Positions 1 through 9,187 of a stretch of 64,000 nucleotides of DNA are shown here, in pieces. Both the position numbers and the translations under genes were made by a program. The DNA is from VXYL01 sp963666465 (GTDB lineage Bacteria; Pseudomonadota; Gammaproteobacteria; Pseudomonadales; Azotimanducaceae). The notes under the pieces were generated by a model that was not told the DNA's origin, ran no database searches, and saw nothing but the letters and a program-made list of their open reading frames with translations. Each line of letters begins with the position of its first letter. Position 1 is the first letter of the stretch. The stretch lies in NCBI GenBank assembly GCA_963666465.1, contig OY762824.1:1860001-1924000 (forward strand), given 5' to 3'.

Positions 1-1326
<1,326 letters not shown>

Positions 1327-1352
1327 GAAACGACACTGGCACAAAGCGGCAA

Positions 1353-1358
1353 ACTATA
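1353..1358 (-). promoter_or_regulatory. Possible -10 hexamer for gyrA
   Basis: Read on the minus strand this is TATAGT, 26 bases before the gyrA ATG. No convincing -35 box is visible at the usual spacing, so this is only a candidate. The rest of 1327-1615 holds hairpin-forming GC-rich sequence and no gene. Confidence 0.25.
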
Positions 1359-1615
1359 CCAGCGTTGAGCGCGGACTTCGCCTTGTTTTCGCTGGCGAAA
1401 GCAGGGCGAAAGGCCCTTGTGCCGTGAGTATCCGGCCGTCGCTGCGATGCTGGCTCGCCGCTCCCTTCCCCGTCAATCGCCCCGATTCGGGCCAGGAGGC
1501 AAGCGCCGCTGAAGCTGTCGGGTCGGAGACCGGTGGCGCACTTGCCCTCGCAACCGAAAGCGCCAACACGCCCCAGACGATCTCACATGACCAACGCCCG
1601 AAGGGGAGCATCGGC

Positions 1616-2308
1616 TTACCACGGCAGGCCCGCCACGAACGTCCCGTAGTTCGGCAACACCAGCCGGTGGGCGTGCAGCATGAGCCGATCGGCCTGCTGC
1701 TCCGCCGAGTCCGGCGCACCGTACAGTCGGTCTCCCGCCACCGCGTGGCCCACCCAGGCGAGATGCACGCGAATCTGGTGTGTCCGGCCCGTGAGCGGCT
1801 GCACCGCCAACAGCGACCGCGCCGGACCGGACCGCGAATGCGCCAACACCCGAATCCGGGTGACGCTGGCCTTTCCCCCCGCTCCCGCTTGCCCCTCCCC
1901 TTGTCCCTCCCCCGCATCCACAATCGACCACCCGCCGCGACTGGCCCGAATTTCCTCCCGAAGCCCCGCCACCCGATAGCGGCTCTTCCGCCCCGGCTTC
2001 AGTGGCAACTCGATCTTGAGCGACGCGCCCCGCGGCACATGCCCCGCCACCTGGGCCACATAGTGCTTGGCCACCTCTCGCCGCGTGAACGCCTGCGAAA
2101 TGCGCCGCTGCGCCGCCCGCGAGGTCGCCAGCACCAGCACCCCGCTCGTGCCCTTGTCGATCCGGTGCACCAGCCTGGCGGCAGGATGCCCGCGCCGAAT
2201 CGCATCGAGCAAGCAGGGCGCCCCGCCCCGGTCCGCAAGGACGGAAACCCCCGCAGGCTTGTCCAGCACCAACAGATCAGCGCTCTCGTACAGGATCGAC
2301 AAACGCAT
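1616..2308 (-). CDS. RluA-family pseudouridine synthase
   Basis: This 230-residue protein isomerises uridine to pseudouridine in rRNA or tRNA. It carries the RluA signature HRIDKGTSGVLVLA (catalytic Asp at about residue 51) and the C-terminal motif LTGRTHQIRVHLAWVGHAVAGD. The ATG at 2308 was chosen because AAAGGAGGA lies just upstream and the family N-terminus (ILYESADLLVLDKPAG) begins there; the open frame extends further upstream without family similarity. There is no S4 domain, which fits the RluA/TruC-like short group, but the substrate base cannot be told from sequence. A low-complexity Gly/Glu insert (about residues 140-157) separates the two conserved halves. Confidence 0.88.
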   Translation of the reverse strand: MRLSILYESADLLVLDKPAGVSVLADRGGAPCLLDAIRRGHPAARLVHRIDKGTSGVLVLATSRAAQRRISQAFTRREVAKHYVAQVAGHVPRGASLKIELPLKPGRKSRYRVAGLREEIRASRGGWSIVDAGEGQGEGQAGAGGKASVTRIRVLAHSRSGPARSLLAVQPLTGRTHQIRVHLAWVGHAVAGDRLYGAPDSAEQQADRLMLHAHRLVLPNYGTFVAGLPW

Positions 2309-2547
2309 CGCTTCCTCCTTCCAGATACACAACACTCCGTCCCGCGCACCGTAGGACATCTCCACACCACCGCCCTCCGGAGCATTCCAGCCGCCAAGCC
2401 CACGCGCGGATCTCCAGTCTCTGGAACGTCGCCTCGACCAGCGCATCACAGATCTCGGCCACCGCATGGAAGACGGCTTCGCCGCCATGTAGGGAGCGCA
2501 TGGAGGAGGGCCTCTTCGTCACCAACAAGCGCATCGGCTGGTGGCGT

Positions 2548-2734
2548 GGGAGATGTCCTACGACAGCAGTTCTCATTTTGGCGTCTGGCTTCACCGTCAG
2601 GCGCATTGCACCCCGCGTTTCGGACCCAATCCGGCCAAATCGACCGGCAGACCCGTCCAGTTGAGGGGGCTGAAGGCCAAAATGAGAACTGCTGGTCCTA
2701 CGACGTGTAGGACGGAATGTTTGTGTGTCTGGGA
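2548..2734 (+). repeat. REP sequence split by a MITE-A insertion
   Basis: The left arm (2548-2563, GGGAGATGTCCTACGA) and right arm (2695-2734, ending TGTGTGTCTGGGA) together rebuild a sequence almost identical to the intact REP at 8849-8895. The core TCCTACGACGTGTAGGA is a hairpin. MITE-A copy 1 sits between the arms, with GTCCTACGA duplicated on both sides. The REP lies between divergent rluA-like and M28-like genes, so it could affect their 5' leaders. Confidence 0.85.
2564..2694. mobile_element. MITE-A copy 1 (131 bp)
   Basis: The element has perfect terminal inverted repeats starting CAGCAGTTCTCATTTTGG and no coding capacity. It is flanked by a 9-bp target duplication GTCCTACGA (2555-2563 and 2695-2703). 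It is the most diverged of four copies in the window (others at 23196, 25642 and 47885), with AGT instead of AAT in both termini; the matching change at both ends keeps the termini complementary. Confidence 0.93.
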
Positions 2735-2746
2735 TATGCTCCTCAC

Positions 2747-3901
2747 ATGACAGACCAGCGCAAAAGCGTCGCCTCAGACATCCGTGGATGGGATGCGATC
2801 GACGACCACCGCACCGGCACGGACGGGGACCGTGCCACCACAGACTGGCTCGCCAGCCTCGTTCGGGATGCCGGCGTGCCGGCGCAGGTGCAGGAGTTCT
2901 CCTTCAAGCGATGGGTGCTCGGCTCGTGCGCCGTGCGGATGGGCGAGCAGGGCGCAGAGGGCGTGCCGCTTTTCGATGGCGGCATCACCGGCGCGGAGGC
3001 GGTGGAGGACAAGCTCTCGCCCTTGACGAATGGCGACGCCGGCGTCGCGGTTGGCCCGCTCGGCAACGCCGCGCCGCGGCACGCGAACCAGCGCTTTGCC
3101 CGTGCGAGGAAGGCTGGCGAATGCCGGGCGATGGTGGCGATTGCCGCGATGGATGCCGATGTTCCCGGCCTTGCGTTGCAGAACGCGGATCGATTCGTCG
3201 AGCCGTTCGGGCCACCGGTGCTGCAGGTGGCGAGCGAGGAAGGCGAATGGCTCTTGGCGGCGGCCGAGCGGGGCGAGACGGCGAGCGTGGTCGTCGATGT
3301 AGCGCTTGAACCGGCGATTGCCAGCAATGTCACCGCCCGGATCGCCGGCACGGATGCCGCGCTGGCGCCGGTGGTGGTGATGACGCCCAGGAGTGCTTGG
3401 TGGACTTGCACCGCCGAACGAGGCGGCGGCATCGCCATCTGGCTGGCACTGCTGCGGCACTTCGCGGCGAATCCTCCCAGGCGCAGCGTGATGTTCACCG
3501 CCAACACCGGCCACGAGCTCGGCCACACCGGCTTGGATCACTTCCTGAGCGCGGAGCCGGACTTGGTGCAGGGGGCACACGTTTGGATTCACCTCGGAGC
3601 GAATTTCGTCGCGAGGGGCTCCGAACGCCGCCTGCAGACCTCGGATGAGGGTTTGCAGGGGCTGGCGGAGCGCGCGATGGCCGCCAACGCCGTTTTCCCA
3701 CACGCAATTCGCGCCCCAGGCCAGCGGCCTTTCGGGGAGGCGCGCAACATCTTCGATGCCGGTGGGAGATACCTGTCTTGGTTGGGCTCCAACCGTTGGT
3801 TCCATCATCCAAGCGACCGCTGGCCGGACACGATTGACCTAGATGTGGCGGAACGCATGACCAAGGCTATGGTGGAGATTGCGGTTGGGCTTGCTGGGTG
3901 A
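2747..3901 (+). CDS. M28-like peptidase homologue, probably degenerate
   Basis: This 384-residue protein keeps the outline of an M28 (Zn-dependent aminopeptidase) fold: SNVTARIAG, then APVVVMTPRSAWW, ERGGGIAIWLALLRHF, RSVMFTANTGHELGHTGLDHFL, WIHLGAN and WFHHPSDRWPDTID. In active M28 enzymes the first metal ligands come from an HxD motif and a following Asp; here TPRSAWW and ERGGG replace them, while the Glu (HELG) and last His (FHHPSD) remain. It may therefore be a non-catalytic or altered member. There is no obvious signal peptide. The ATG at 2747 lies 13 bases after the split REP. Confidence 0.6.
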   Translation: MTDQRKSVASDIRGWDAIDDHRTGTDGDRATTDWLASLVRDAGVPAQVQEFSFKRWVLGSCAVRMGEQGAEGVPLFDGGITGAEAVEDKLSPLTNGDAGVAVGPLGNAAPRHANQRFARARKAGECRAMVAIAAMDADVPGLALQNADRFVEPFGPPVLQVASEEGEWLLAAAERGETASVVVDVALEPAIASNVTARIAGTDAALAPVVVMTPRSAWWTCTAERGGGIAIWLALLRHFAANPPRRSVMFTANTGHELGHTGLDHFLSAEPDLVQGAHVWIHLGANFVARGSERRLQTSDEGLQGLAERAMAANAVFPHAIRAPGQRPFGEARNIFDAGGRYLSWLGSNRWFHHPSDRWPDTIDLDVAERMTKAMVEIAVGLAG

Positions 3902-4013
3902 GGGCGCTAGGCTCATCGAGGGCTGTTGAGGATAGCTGGCCGGCCAGGTGCTTCCGGTCGGTTCGGATCAGGGCCAGGAGGTAAGGATCCAGGCCAATTT
4001 TATATTTCCACCT

Positions 4014-5223
4014 TCACCGTGGACGCAGTTCGTGGTTCCAGTCGCCGTGGAACTCGTCCCGGTGGAGCGACAGGGCGTCCATCTCGGCCTTGGTGACCGT
4101 CTCGCCGGTGGGACATTCGCCCGCGTCGAGTCCGGCCTGGACCCGGAGTCCGGCCGCGGTCCGCGTGTTGCCGATCAGGTCGACGACGGTCTCGAAGGTG
4201 CGCAGCGGCTTGCCCCGCCAGTTCTGCGTGATGTGGCAGAACAGCCGGTGCTCGATCCTGTTCCACTTGCCGGTGCCCGGCGGGAAGTGGCCGATGTGGA
4301 CGCGCAGGCGGGTCTCGTCGGCGAACTGCTGCAGCCGGTGCTTCCGGACGCGCGAGCGGTACCCGTTGCTGCCGCCCGCGTCGGCCGTGACGAACAGCTC
4401 CCGCGCGCCGGGGTGGCGGCGCCGGCCCATGTCGTTCCACCAGCGCCGCAGCGAGGCCACCGCGAACGCGGGCGTGTCGTGGTCGCGGCCGACGTTCGCC
4501 CATGCCTCGTTGCGCGCCATGTCGCAGACGCCGTGCGGAAATCGCCTTCCCGGCCGCGTCCCGCGGGAAGTCGTGGACCAGCGCCCGCTCCGGGTCGCCC
4601 TTCGGCTGCCACTCCCGGCCGCCGTTCCTGAAGTCGCCCACCAGCTCCTTCTTCCTGGTGTCCACCGACACCACCGCCTGGCCGCGCCGGAAAAAGTCGT
4701 CGGCCTTCGCGTTGATGTGCCCGAACTGCGCGTCGCGGTCCGGATGCGAGGATCCCTCCCGGCTCTTGCGCACCGACTGCAGACTGCAGCCGCGCTCGTG
4801 CAGCAGGCGGCCCACCGTCGTCGAACCCGCCTGCCAGCCGGCTTCCGACAGCGCCTCCGCGAGCTTCGCCCGGCTCTTGCACGTCCACCGCAGCGGCGAC
4901 TCCGGGTCGCCGCGGGTCAACGGGTCGACCAGCTTCTCCAACGCGTCCCCGATGCCCGGCTGCGACCGCTCGATGCCGGGCCGCCCCGCCCCCGGACGGC
5001 GTGTCCGGCCGTCCGCCGCGCCGCCCGACTCCAGCTCCCGCCGCCCGGCCCGGATGGTCGGCCGCGACAACCCGGTCGCGGCCGACACCAGCGCGTCGCC
5101 GCCGTGCCCGATGGCGCGCGACTCCGTCGCGGCCCAGATCCGGCGACCGCGCTCGTCCAGATGGCCCTTGACCCCCGCGTACTTGTCGACGATCGTCGCT
5201 TCGAGTGCGTGATTGCGCCTCAT
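4014..5223 (-). pseudogene. ISAzo13-family transposase, frameshifted
   Basis: Read in two frames, this encodes a nearly full-length ISAzo13-type transposase of about 400 residues: N-terminal DERGRRIWAATESRAIGHGG, middle VISVDTRKKELVGDFRNGG-like stretch, and C-terminal ELFVTADAGGSNG, HIGHFPPGTGKWNRIEHRLF and DEFHGDWNHEL. The frame breaks near 4540, where an extra T (ATTTCC instead of ATTCC on the coding strand) follows GKAI. The correct frame resumes as PHGVCDMARNEAW and runs to 4014. The site does not look like a programmed slippery sequence. Element ends could not be placed with confidence. Confidence 0.85.
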
Positions 5224-5270
5224 CGCAAGAGTACACCACGGCCACCTCAAGATGACAACTTAATTTACGA

Positions 5271-5420
5271 CAGCCTCCTAAGCGCCGTAGAAAACTGTCG
5301 AGTTGGAGAACGGTCGCGTACTTCCCTTCGCAGTTTTCGCGCCAGCGAAAACTGCCTTAAGCGCCGCGAAGCGGCGCTAGCGCGGCCAGGGCGCTCCGGA
5401 GGACTCCGCGGCGAAATATG
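5271..5420. repeat. Modular hairpin cluster 1
   Basis: Several perfect stems follow one another: GCAGTTTTCGCGCCAGCGAAAACTGC-type, then GCGCCGCGAAGCGGCGC with a CTAG just after. The same modules recur at about 13990-14180, 18376-18440 and 50395-50510 in different combinations. The remaining part of 5251-5641 contains no gene that I can support; it leads into the ATPase gene at 5642. Confidence 0.7.
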
Positions 5421-5641
5421 CAGCCTGCCTTTCTTGCTCACGCTTTGCGGTCCTGCGGATCACTTGCAGGCTGTGTGCAGTGTCGGATCATGCATCGCCT
5501 GCGCCGTGACGTCGGACAGGGCCACACATGCGCCGCCCTAACTGGCACCACGACGCGGTTGATCCCGGGTGGCGGCAGGGGAGATGGCGGCGTATAAAGT
5601 GCGGCATTTGATCGACACAGCAAGACCGTGGAGAGCAGAGC

Positions 5642-6829
5642 ATGGGCCTAACGCGGCTTCGCGTGCGCAACTACCGCGCATTGGCGGACATAGACTTGGA
5701 ACTGAAGCCCCTCAACGTGGTGTTCGGGCCAAACGGTGTAGGCAAATCGACCCTGCTCGACACGGTGTACTTCTTCCGGGACTGCGCGATTCGGGGCGTG
5801 GAAGTGGCGGCATCGAACCGCGACCACGGCATCGGCATGTTGTGGGACGGTGCGGACGAAGATTCCCGCATCGTCGTGGAGCTTTGCGGTGATGCCATTT
5901 CCTATGAGCTCTCCTTCGCGCTTGCAGCGGGAAGGATCGATCCGAATCCGGGCGAAAGGCTCGTCTCGACAAACCGCGAGTTCCCGCTCATCGAGCGGGC
6001 TCCGGGTTCGGACAACGCATCGCTGTTCCACACAAAGGTCGATAAGGTACTGTCGATACCGCTCCGAGAGCCGGAGAAGCTCAGCTTGGGGTTGTTCTTG
6101 GACTTCAACGGTGGTGGCGACCATGAAGCAGGCCCGCTCGATCACCTACTGCATTATGTGCGCCTGTACCACTCGCGCTTCTTTCGCTTGGCTGCGCTGA
6201 AGCGAACGGGATCTGAGAGCAGCCACCAGACGAGGCTTTGGGATCTCGGCAACAATGCGTGGTCCGTCCTGCGCAACGTGCAGGATGCGCGCAATCTGGA
6301 CGACAGGTACGCTACGGTCAGGGGGTACATGCGCGAGGCCTTCCCCTCGTTTGACGACATCGTGCTCGAACAGATCGGCCCCGGTTCCGTCTATGCGAGC
6401 TTGCTGGAGAAGGGGCGAAGGGAACCCATTGCGGCGTCCGGCGCTTCTGATGGGGTCCTGCAGTTGCTGCTGATTCTCCTTGCGCTCTTTTCGGAGGGGC
6501 CGCGGGAATCGGTGTTGCTGCTCGACGAACCAGAGATTTCACTGCATCCTTGGGCCATCGCTGTGCTGGCCAAGGCCGTCAGGCGCGCAGCTGCGGAGTG
6601 GCACAAACAGGTGTTCGTGGCCACGCACTCGCCGGTCCTCATCAGCCAGTTTGAGGCGGAAGAAGTGCTGGTGGCAGGGATGAGCGAAGGTGGGGCCAGG
6701 TTCGATCGCTTGTCGGAGATGAAGGACATCCGCGACCTGCTCGAAGAATACGCCGCCGGTGCCTTGTACATGTCCGAGCTGGTCGCACGCCAGAGTCCGG
6801 AAACAACGATCAAAGACGACGAGAAGTGA
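5642..6829 (+). CDS. AAA (AAA_21/OLD-like) ATPase
   Basis: A 395-residue ABC-type ATPase of the kind found in OLD, PARIS AriA and related defence proteins. Walker A is GPNGVGKST (residues 29-37), a signature-like region is ASGASDGVLQL (about 265-274), Walker B is VLLLDEPEISLHP (291-303), and the H-loop is FVATHSP (325-331). The segment between Walker A and the signature is about 230 residues of non-coiled sequence. It overlaps the next gene by four bases (GTGA), so the two are probably co-translated. No nuclease domain is fused to it; the downstream TOPRIM-like protein may supply that part. A defence role is inference from domain pairing. Confidence 0.88.
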   Translation: MGLTRLRVRNYRALADIDLELKPLNVVFGPNGVGKSTLLDTVYFFRDCAIRGVEVAASNRDHGIGMLWDGADEDSRIVVELCGDAISYELSFALAAGRIDPNPGERLVSTNREFPLIERAPGSDNASLFHTKVDKVLSIPLREPEKLSLGLFLDFNGGGDHEAGPLDHLLHYVRLYHSRFFRLAALKRTGSESSHQTRLWDLGNNAWSVLRNVQDARNLDDRYATVRGYMREAFPSFDDIVLEQIGPGSVYASLLEKGRREPIAASGASDGVLQLLLILLALFSEGPRESVLLLDEPEISLHPWAIAVLAKAVRRAAAEWHKQVFVATHSPVLISQFEAEEVLVAGMSEGGARFDRLSEMKDIRDLLEEYAAGALYMSELVARQSPETTIKDDEK

Positions 6830-7578
6830 ACGGCCAGCCGCCGAATGCATGGCCCTTCGTTCGCCTGGGGCTCATCGTCACCGGAGAGACCGAGAAGCAG
6901 TGCCTGCCGGATCTGTTTCGGATCCTGACTTCCGAGGGCAATTGCCACTTTCGCGTGCTGTGCCGCGTGGGCCAGCGCTCGCCCCGATCGGCGCGAAACG
7001 TTGCGAAGATGGTAGGCAGCGGGAAAGCCATACCGGATCGTGACGCCGCGGAAATCGGCAGGCCCGCGAGGCAATTCCTGAGGGCAGGCGGGGACTATGT
7101 GATTCTGGTGGACGATCTGGAAGCCTCGCGCGCGCCGCAGGCGAATGCTGTCTTCGACCGGTATCGGCGGGCGCTGGATGCGATGCTGGGCGTGGATGCG
7201 GTGAAGGCAGCCGTGCATTTCCTCGTCAACATGCTGGAAGCGTATTACTTCGCCGATGCCAATGCAGTGAATGGCGTCCTTGAGACGAGCCTTGAAGACG
7301 ATGCCGGCGACGTGGAGTCGATCCGCCACCCCAAGAATCGGCTCAAGGAGCTTTGCCCTGCTTTCGACGAAAGGAGAGATGGGCCGCCGATCGTGCGAGC
7401 GCTTGACGTCGTGCATATCCTGTCGCGAACGGATGCCTGTGCATCCCTCAGAACGATGTTCCTGTGGGCCAGCGAGGCAACGCGTTCGACCACACCGATC
7501 CCTGCAGGGTGCCTGTTCCCGATAACCAAGCGGCAGATTGAGGATTTGCGGGCGGCCATGGACCCTCCCAACCGCTAA
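6826..7578 (+). CDS. DUF4276-like (TOPRIM-like) partner of the ATPase
   Basis: The GTG start at 6826 overlaps the ATPase stop codon. The 250-residue product has an N-terminal LGLIVTGETEKQCLPDLF segment and a later YVILVDDLEAS segment, which match the acidic motifs of TOPRIM-like DUF4276 proteins (Glu in GETE; Asp-Asp-x-Glu in VDDLE). Such proteins frequently sit beside AAA_21 ATPases. I infer a two-protein ATPase/nuclease module, comparable in layout to PARIS (ATPase plus DUF4435) or a split OLD system. The assignment to DUF4276 is by motif resemblance only. Confidence 0.65.
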   Translation: MNGQPPNAWPFVRLGLIVTGETEKQCLPDLFRILTSEGNCHFRVLCRVGQRSPRSARNVAKMVGSGKAIPDRDAAEIGRPARQFLRAGGDYVILVDDLEASRAPQANAVFDRYRRALDAMLGVDAVKAAVHFLVNMLEAYYFADANAVNGVLETSLEDDAGDVESIRHPKNRLKELCPAFDERRDGPPIVRALDVVHILSRTDACASLRTMFLWASEATRSTTPIPAGCLFPITKRQIEDLRAAMDPPNR

Positions 7579-7606
7579 GGCGCATCTCGCCAAATTAACC
7601 TATCCG

Positions 7607-7742
7607 TTATCTGCGGTTTGGCAAGAGGCTGTAGTTCCATTCGCAATGGAAGGGGTCGCGCTTGATCGCGAGGCTGCTCATCTGCGCGTCGCTGATCTGG
7701 CGGCCCGGTCGGGTATCGGCCTTCGTCGAGTTCGGAGCGGAT
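7607..7742 (-). pseudogene. C-terminal remnant of a second ISAzo13-family transposase
   Basis: The minus strand encodes KADTRPGRQISDAQMSSLAI followed by KRDPFHCEWNYSLLPN, which matches the C-terminal end of ISAzo13 transposases (compare DEFHGDWNHEL in the copy at 4014). Everything upstream is lost; the remnant ends against the REP at 7745. It lies 28 bases after the TOPRIM-like gene. Confidence 0.7.
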
Positions 7743-7744
7743 CG

Positions 7745-7790
7745 CCCAGACACACAAACATTTCGTCCTACACGCTGTAGGAAATCTCCC
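7745..7790 (-). repeat. REP sequence, inverted, left of the RAYT remnant
   Basis: Reverse complement of the REP at 8849-8895 with few differences: CCCAGACACACAAACATTTC, then GTCCTACACGCTGTAGGA as the hairpin. A more diverged inverted relative (CATTTCGTCCTGCTCGCCGC) lies at about 7935-7975. The 7791-8194 stretch otherwise holds GC-rich hairpins such as GGGCATCCTGCCCTCC near 7864 and no supported gene. Confidence 0.8.
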
Positions 7791-8194
7791 ACGCCTCCGG
7801 CTTCCTCGGAGGGGCATGCCGCGTCCCGGCACTCGATCAATTTGCAGTGCCTCTCCGGAGGAAGGGCATCCTGCCCTCCAAGGCGCCGCAAGGCGCGGTC
7901 CCCTCCACCTGCACCGCGCATCCCTTGCCGACACGCAGGCATTTCGTCCTGCTCGCCGCAGGACATCTCCCCGCGCCTCCAGCGGTCGCCAAGTTCGGGG
8001 GCACTCGCGATGCACATCCAACTTTCCGTGACCGAGGCGGAGAACCCGACTGACTGCACCGGCATCCCCGAAGCAACGCGTTTCCGACACGTTGACAGGG
8101 AACGCTTCCTCTCGGTCGCACAGGCACTTTGTCCCACGCACCAAGGGGCAATGTCGCACACTGGAACAAGGGCCCGCGCCTGCATGCTTCGACC

Positions 8195-8752
8195 ATGCCC
8201 GCACATGCTCGACATCGGTTGGTGGATGCCGAACGGCCGGTCACGTACCACATTGTTTCGCGCTGCGTTCGGCGCGAGTGGCTGTTCGGCCGGGATCCGC
8301 GCACGGGGCGCGACCACTCTCACCGCCGGCCATGGGTGTCCGAGCGGGCGCTCGGCCTGTCGTCGCTGTTCGCCGTTGCGCTGGACGCCCTCGCCGTGAT
8401 GAGCAACCATTTCCACCTCGTCCTGCTGCACGACCCGAAGGCCAGCTCGCGCTGGCAGCCGGAGCGAGCACACATCGCTGGCGCTGCGCCTGCGACGCGA
8501 CACGGACGCGGGGGAGCTGCTTCGGCCACTGGTGTCGGGCTCCCGGACGACGGCGAACCCGAGCCGCGCCTGGGAATCTCTTTCGGCGATTACACGAACC
8601 GCGCCGATGCACTGCTGATCGAACACCTCGAAGGGGGGGCGCCGCCTCGAGCCTTCGCGGCAGGGTCGCCCGGCGAGCGGTTCCTGAATCCGGCCCGCAC
8701 CTGCCCTGCAACCGCTCCGGCTGGAGGCGTGGGGATGTCCGGCGGCTTGTAG
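8195..8752 (+). pseudogene. RAYT-type (IS200-like, HUH/Y1) transposase, decayed
   Basis: The ATG at 8195 begins a frame whose first 80 residues match the Y1 transposase domain: TYHIVSRCVRREWLFGRDP, VSERALGLSSLFAVALDALA and VMSNHFHLVLLHDPK, with the metal-binding HFH motif. Members of this larger family run to 300 or more residues; after about residue 85 the sequence becomes low-complexity and loses family similarity, ending after 185 residues. No convincing catalytic tyrosine helix can be pointed out. Inverted REP sequences lie on both sides (7745-7790 and 8849-8895), the usual arrangement for REP-associated tyrosine transposases. Confidence 0.72.
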
Positions 8753-8848
8753 GGTGGATGTCTGTGTGTCTGGGAACGCCGGGAACGCCAAGACCGCCAG
8801 AGAGGGCGCATGCGCAGACTCAGGACAGCGCCCGGATCAGCTATGGCA

Positions 8849-8895
8849 TGGGAGATTTCCTACGGCGTGTAGGACGAAATATTTGTGTGTCTGGG
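8849..8895 (+). repeat. Intact REP sequence right of the RAYT remnant
   Basis: GGGAGATTTCCTACGGCGTG, then TAGGACGAAATATTTGTGTG and TCTGGGA. The TCCTAC/GTAGGA arms form a hairpin with a short loop, and the single-stranded tail TTTGTGTGTCTGGGA is shared by all copies in the window. A partial tail copy lies at 8750-8774. Confidence 0.82.
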
Positions 8896-9009
8896 AGGAG
8901 ATGCCAACAGCACGGTGACCGAGACGCACATCCTTGCGCCGGCCGGCAGCCAGCTGCGATCAAGCGCAGTGGCGACTGCTGGCAGCCTGGTAGGACTTGC
9001 CGTGTGACG

Positions 9010-9050
9010 GGCCCTCGGAGGGAAGGCATCCTGCCTTCCCTCCGAGGGCC
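9010..9050. repeat. 41-bp perfect palindrome
   Basis: GGCCCTCGGAGGGAAGGCA is followed by TCC and then by its exact complement (19-bp stem, 3-base loop). It lies about 140 bases before the DUF5916 gene and has no T-run, so it is not a typical terminator. Its GGGAAGGCATCCTGCC core resembles other GGAGGGCATCCTGCCCTCC hairpins scattered through the window (for example 13893-13915). Confidence 0.75.
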
Positions 9051-9187
9051 ATGCGTGGGACCGTGCTCGGAAACGTGTCCGACGGCGACGGATGGGTGGT
9101 GGCCTTGGATGGCCTTGGGCACTATGGTTGCGTGCCTTGGCGCCGGCGCCTTGCGTGCCGCAAACGCCTCTTTGAGGAATCGACTTC

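Noticed and set aside
4530..4550. Programmed frameshift in the ISAzo13 transposase
   Set aside because: The change is a single extra T in a short run without a slippery heptamer; simple mutation or a sequencing error explains it better.
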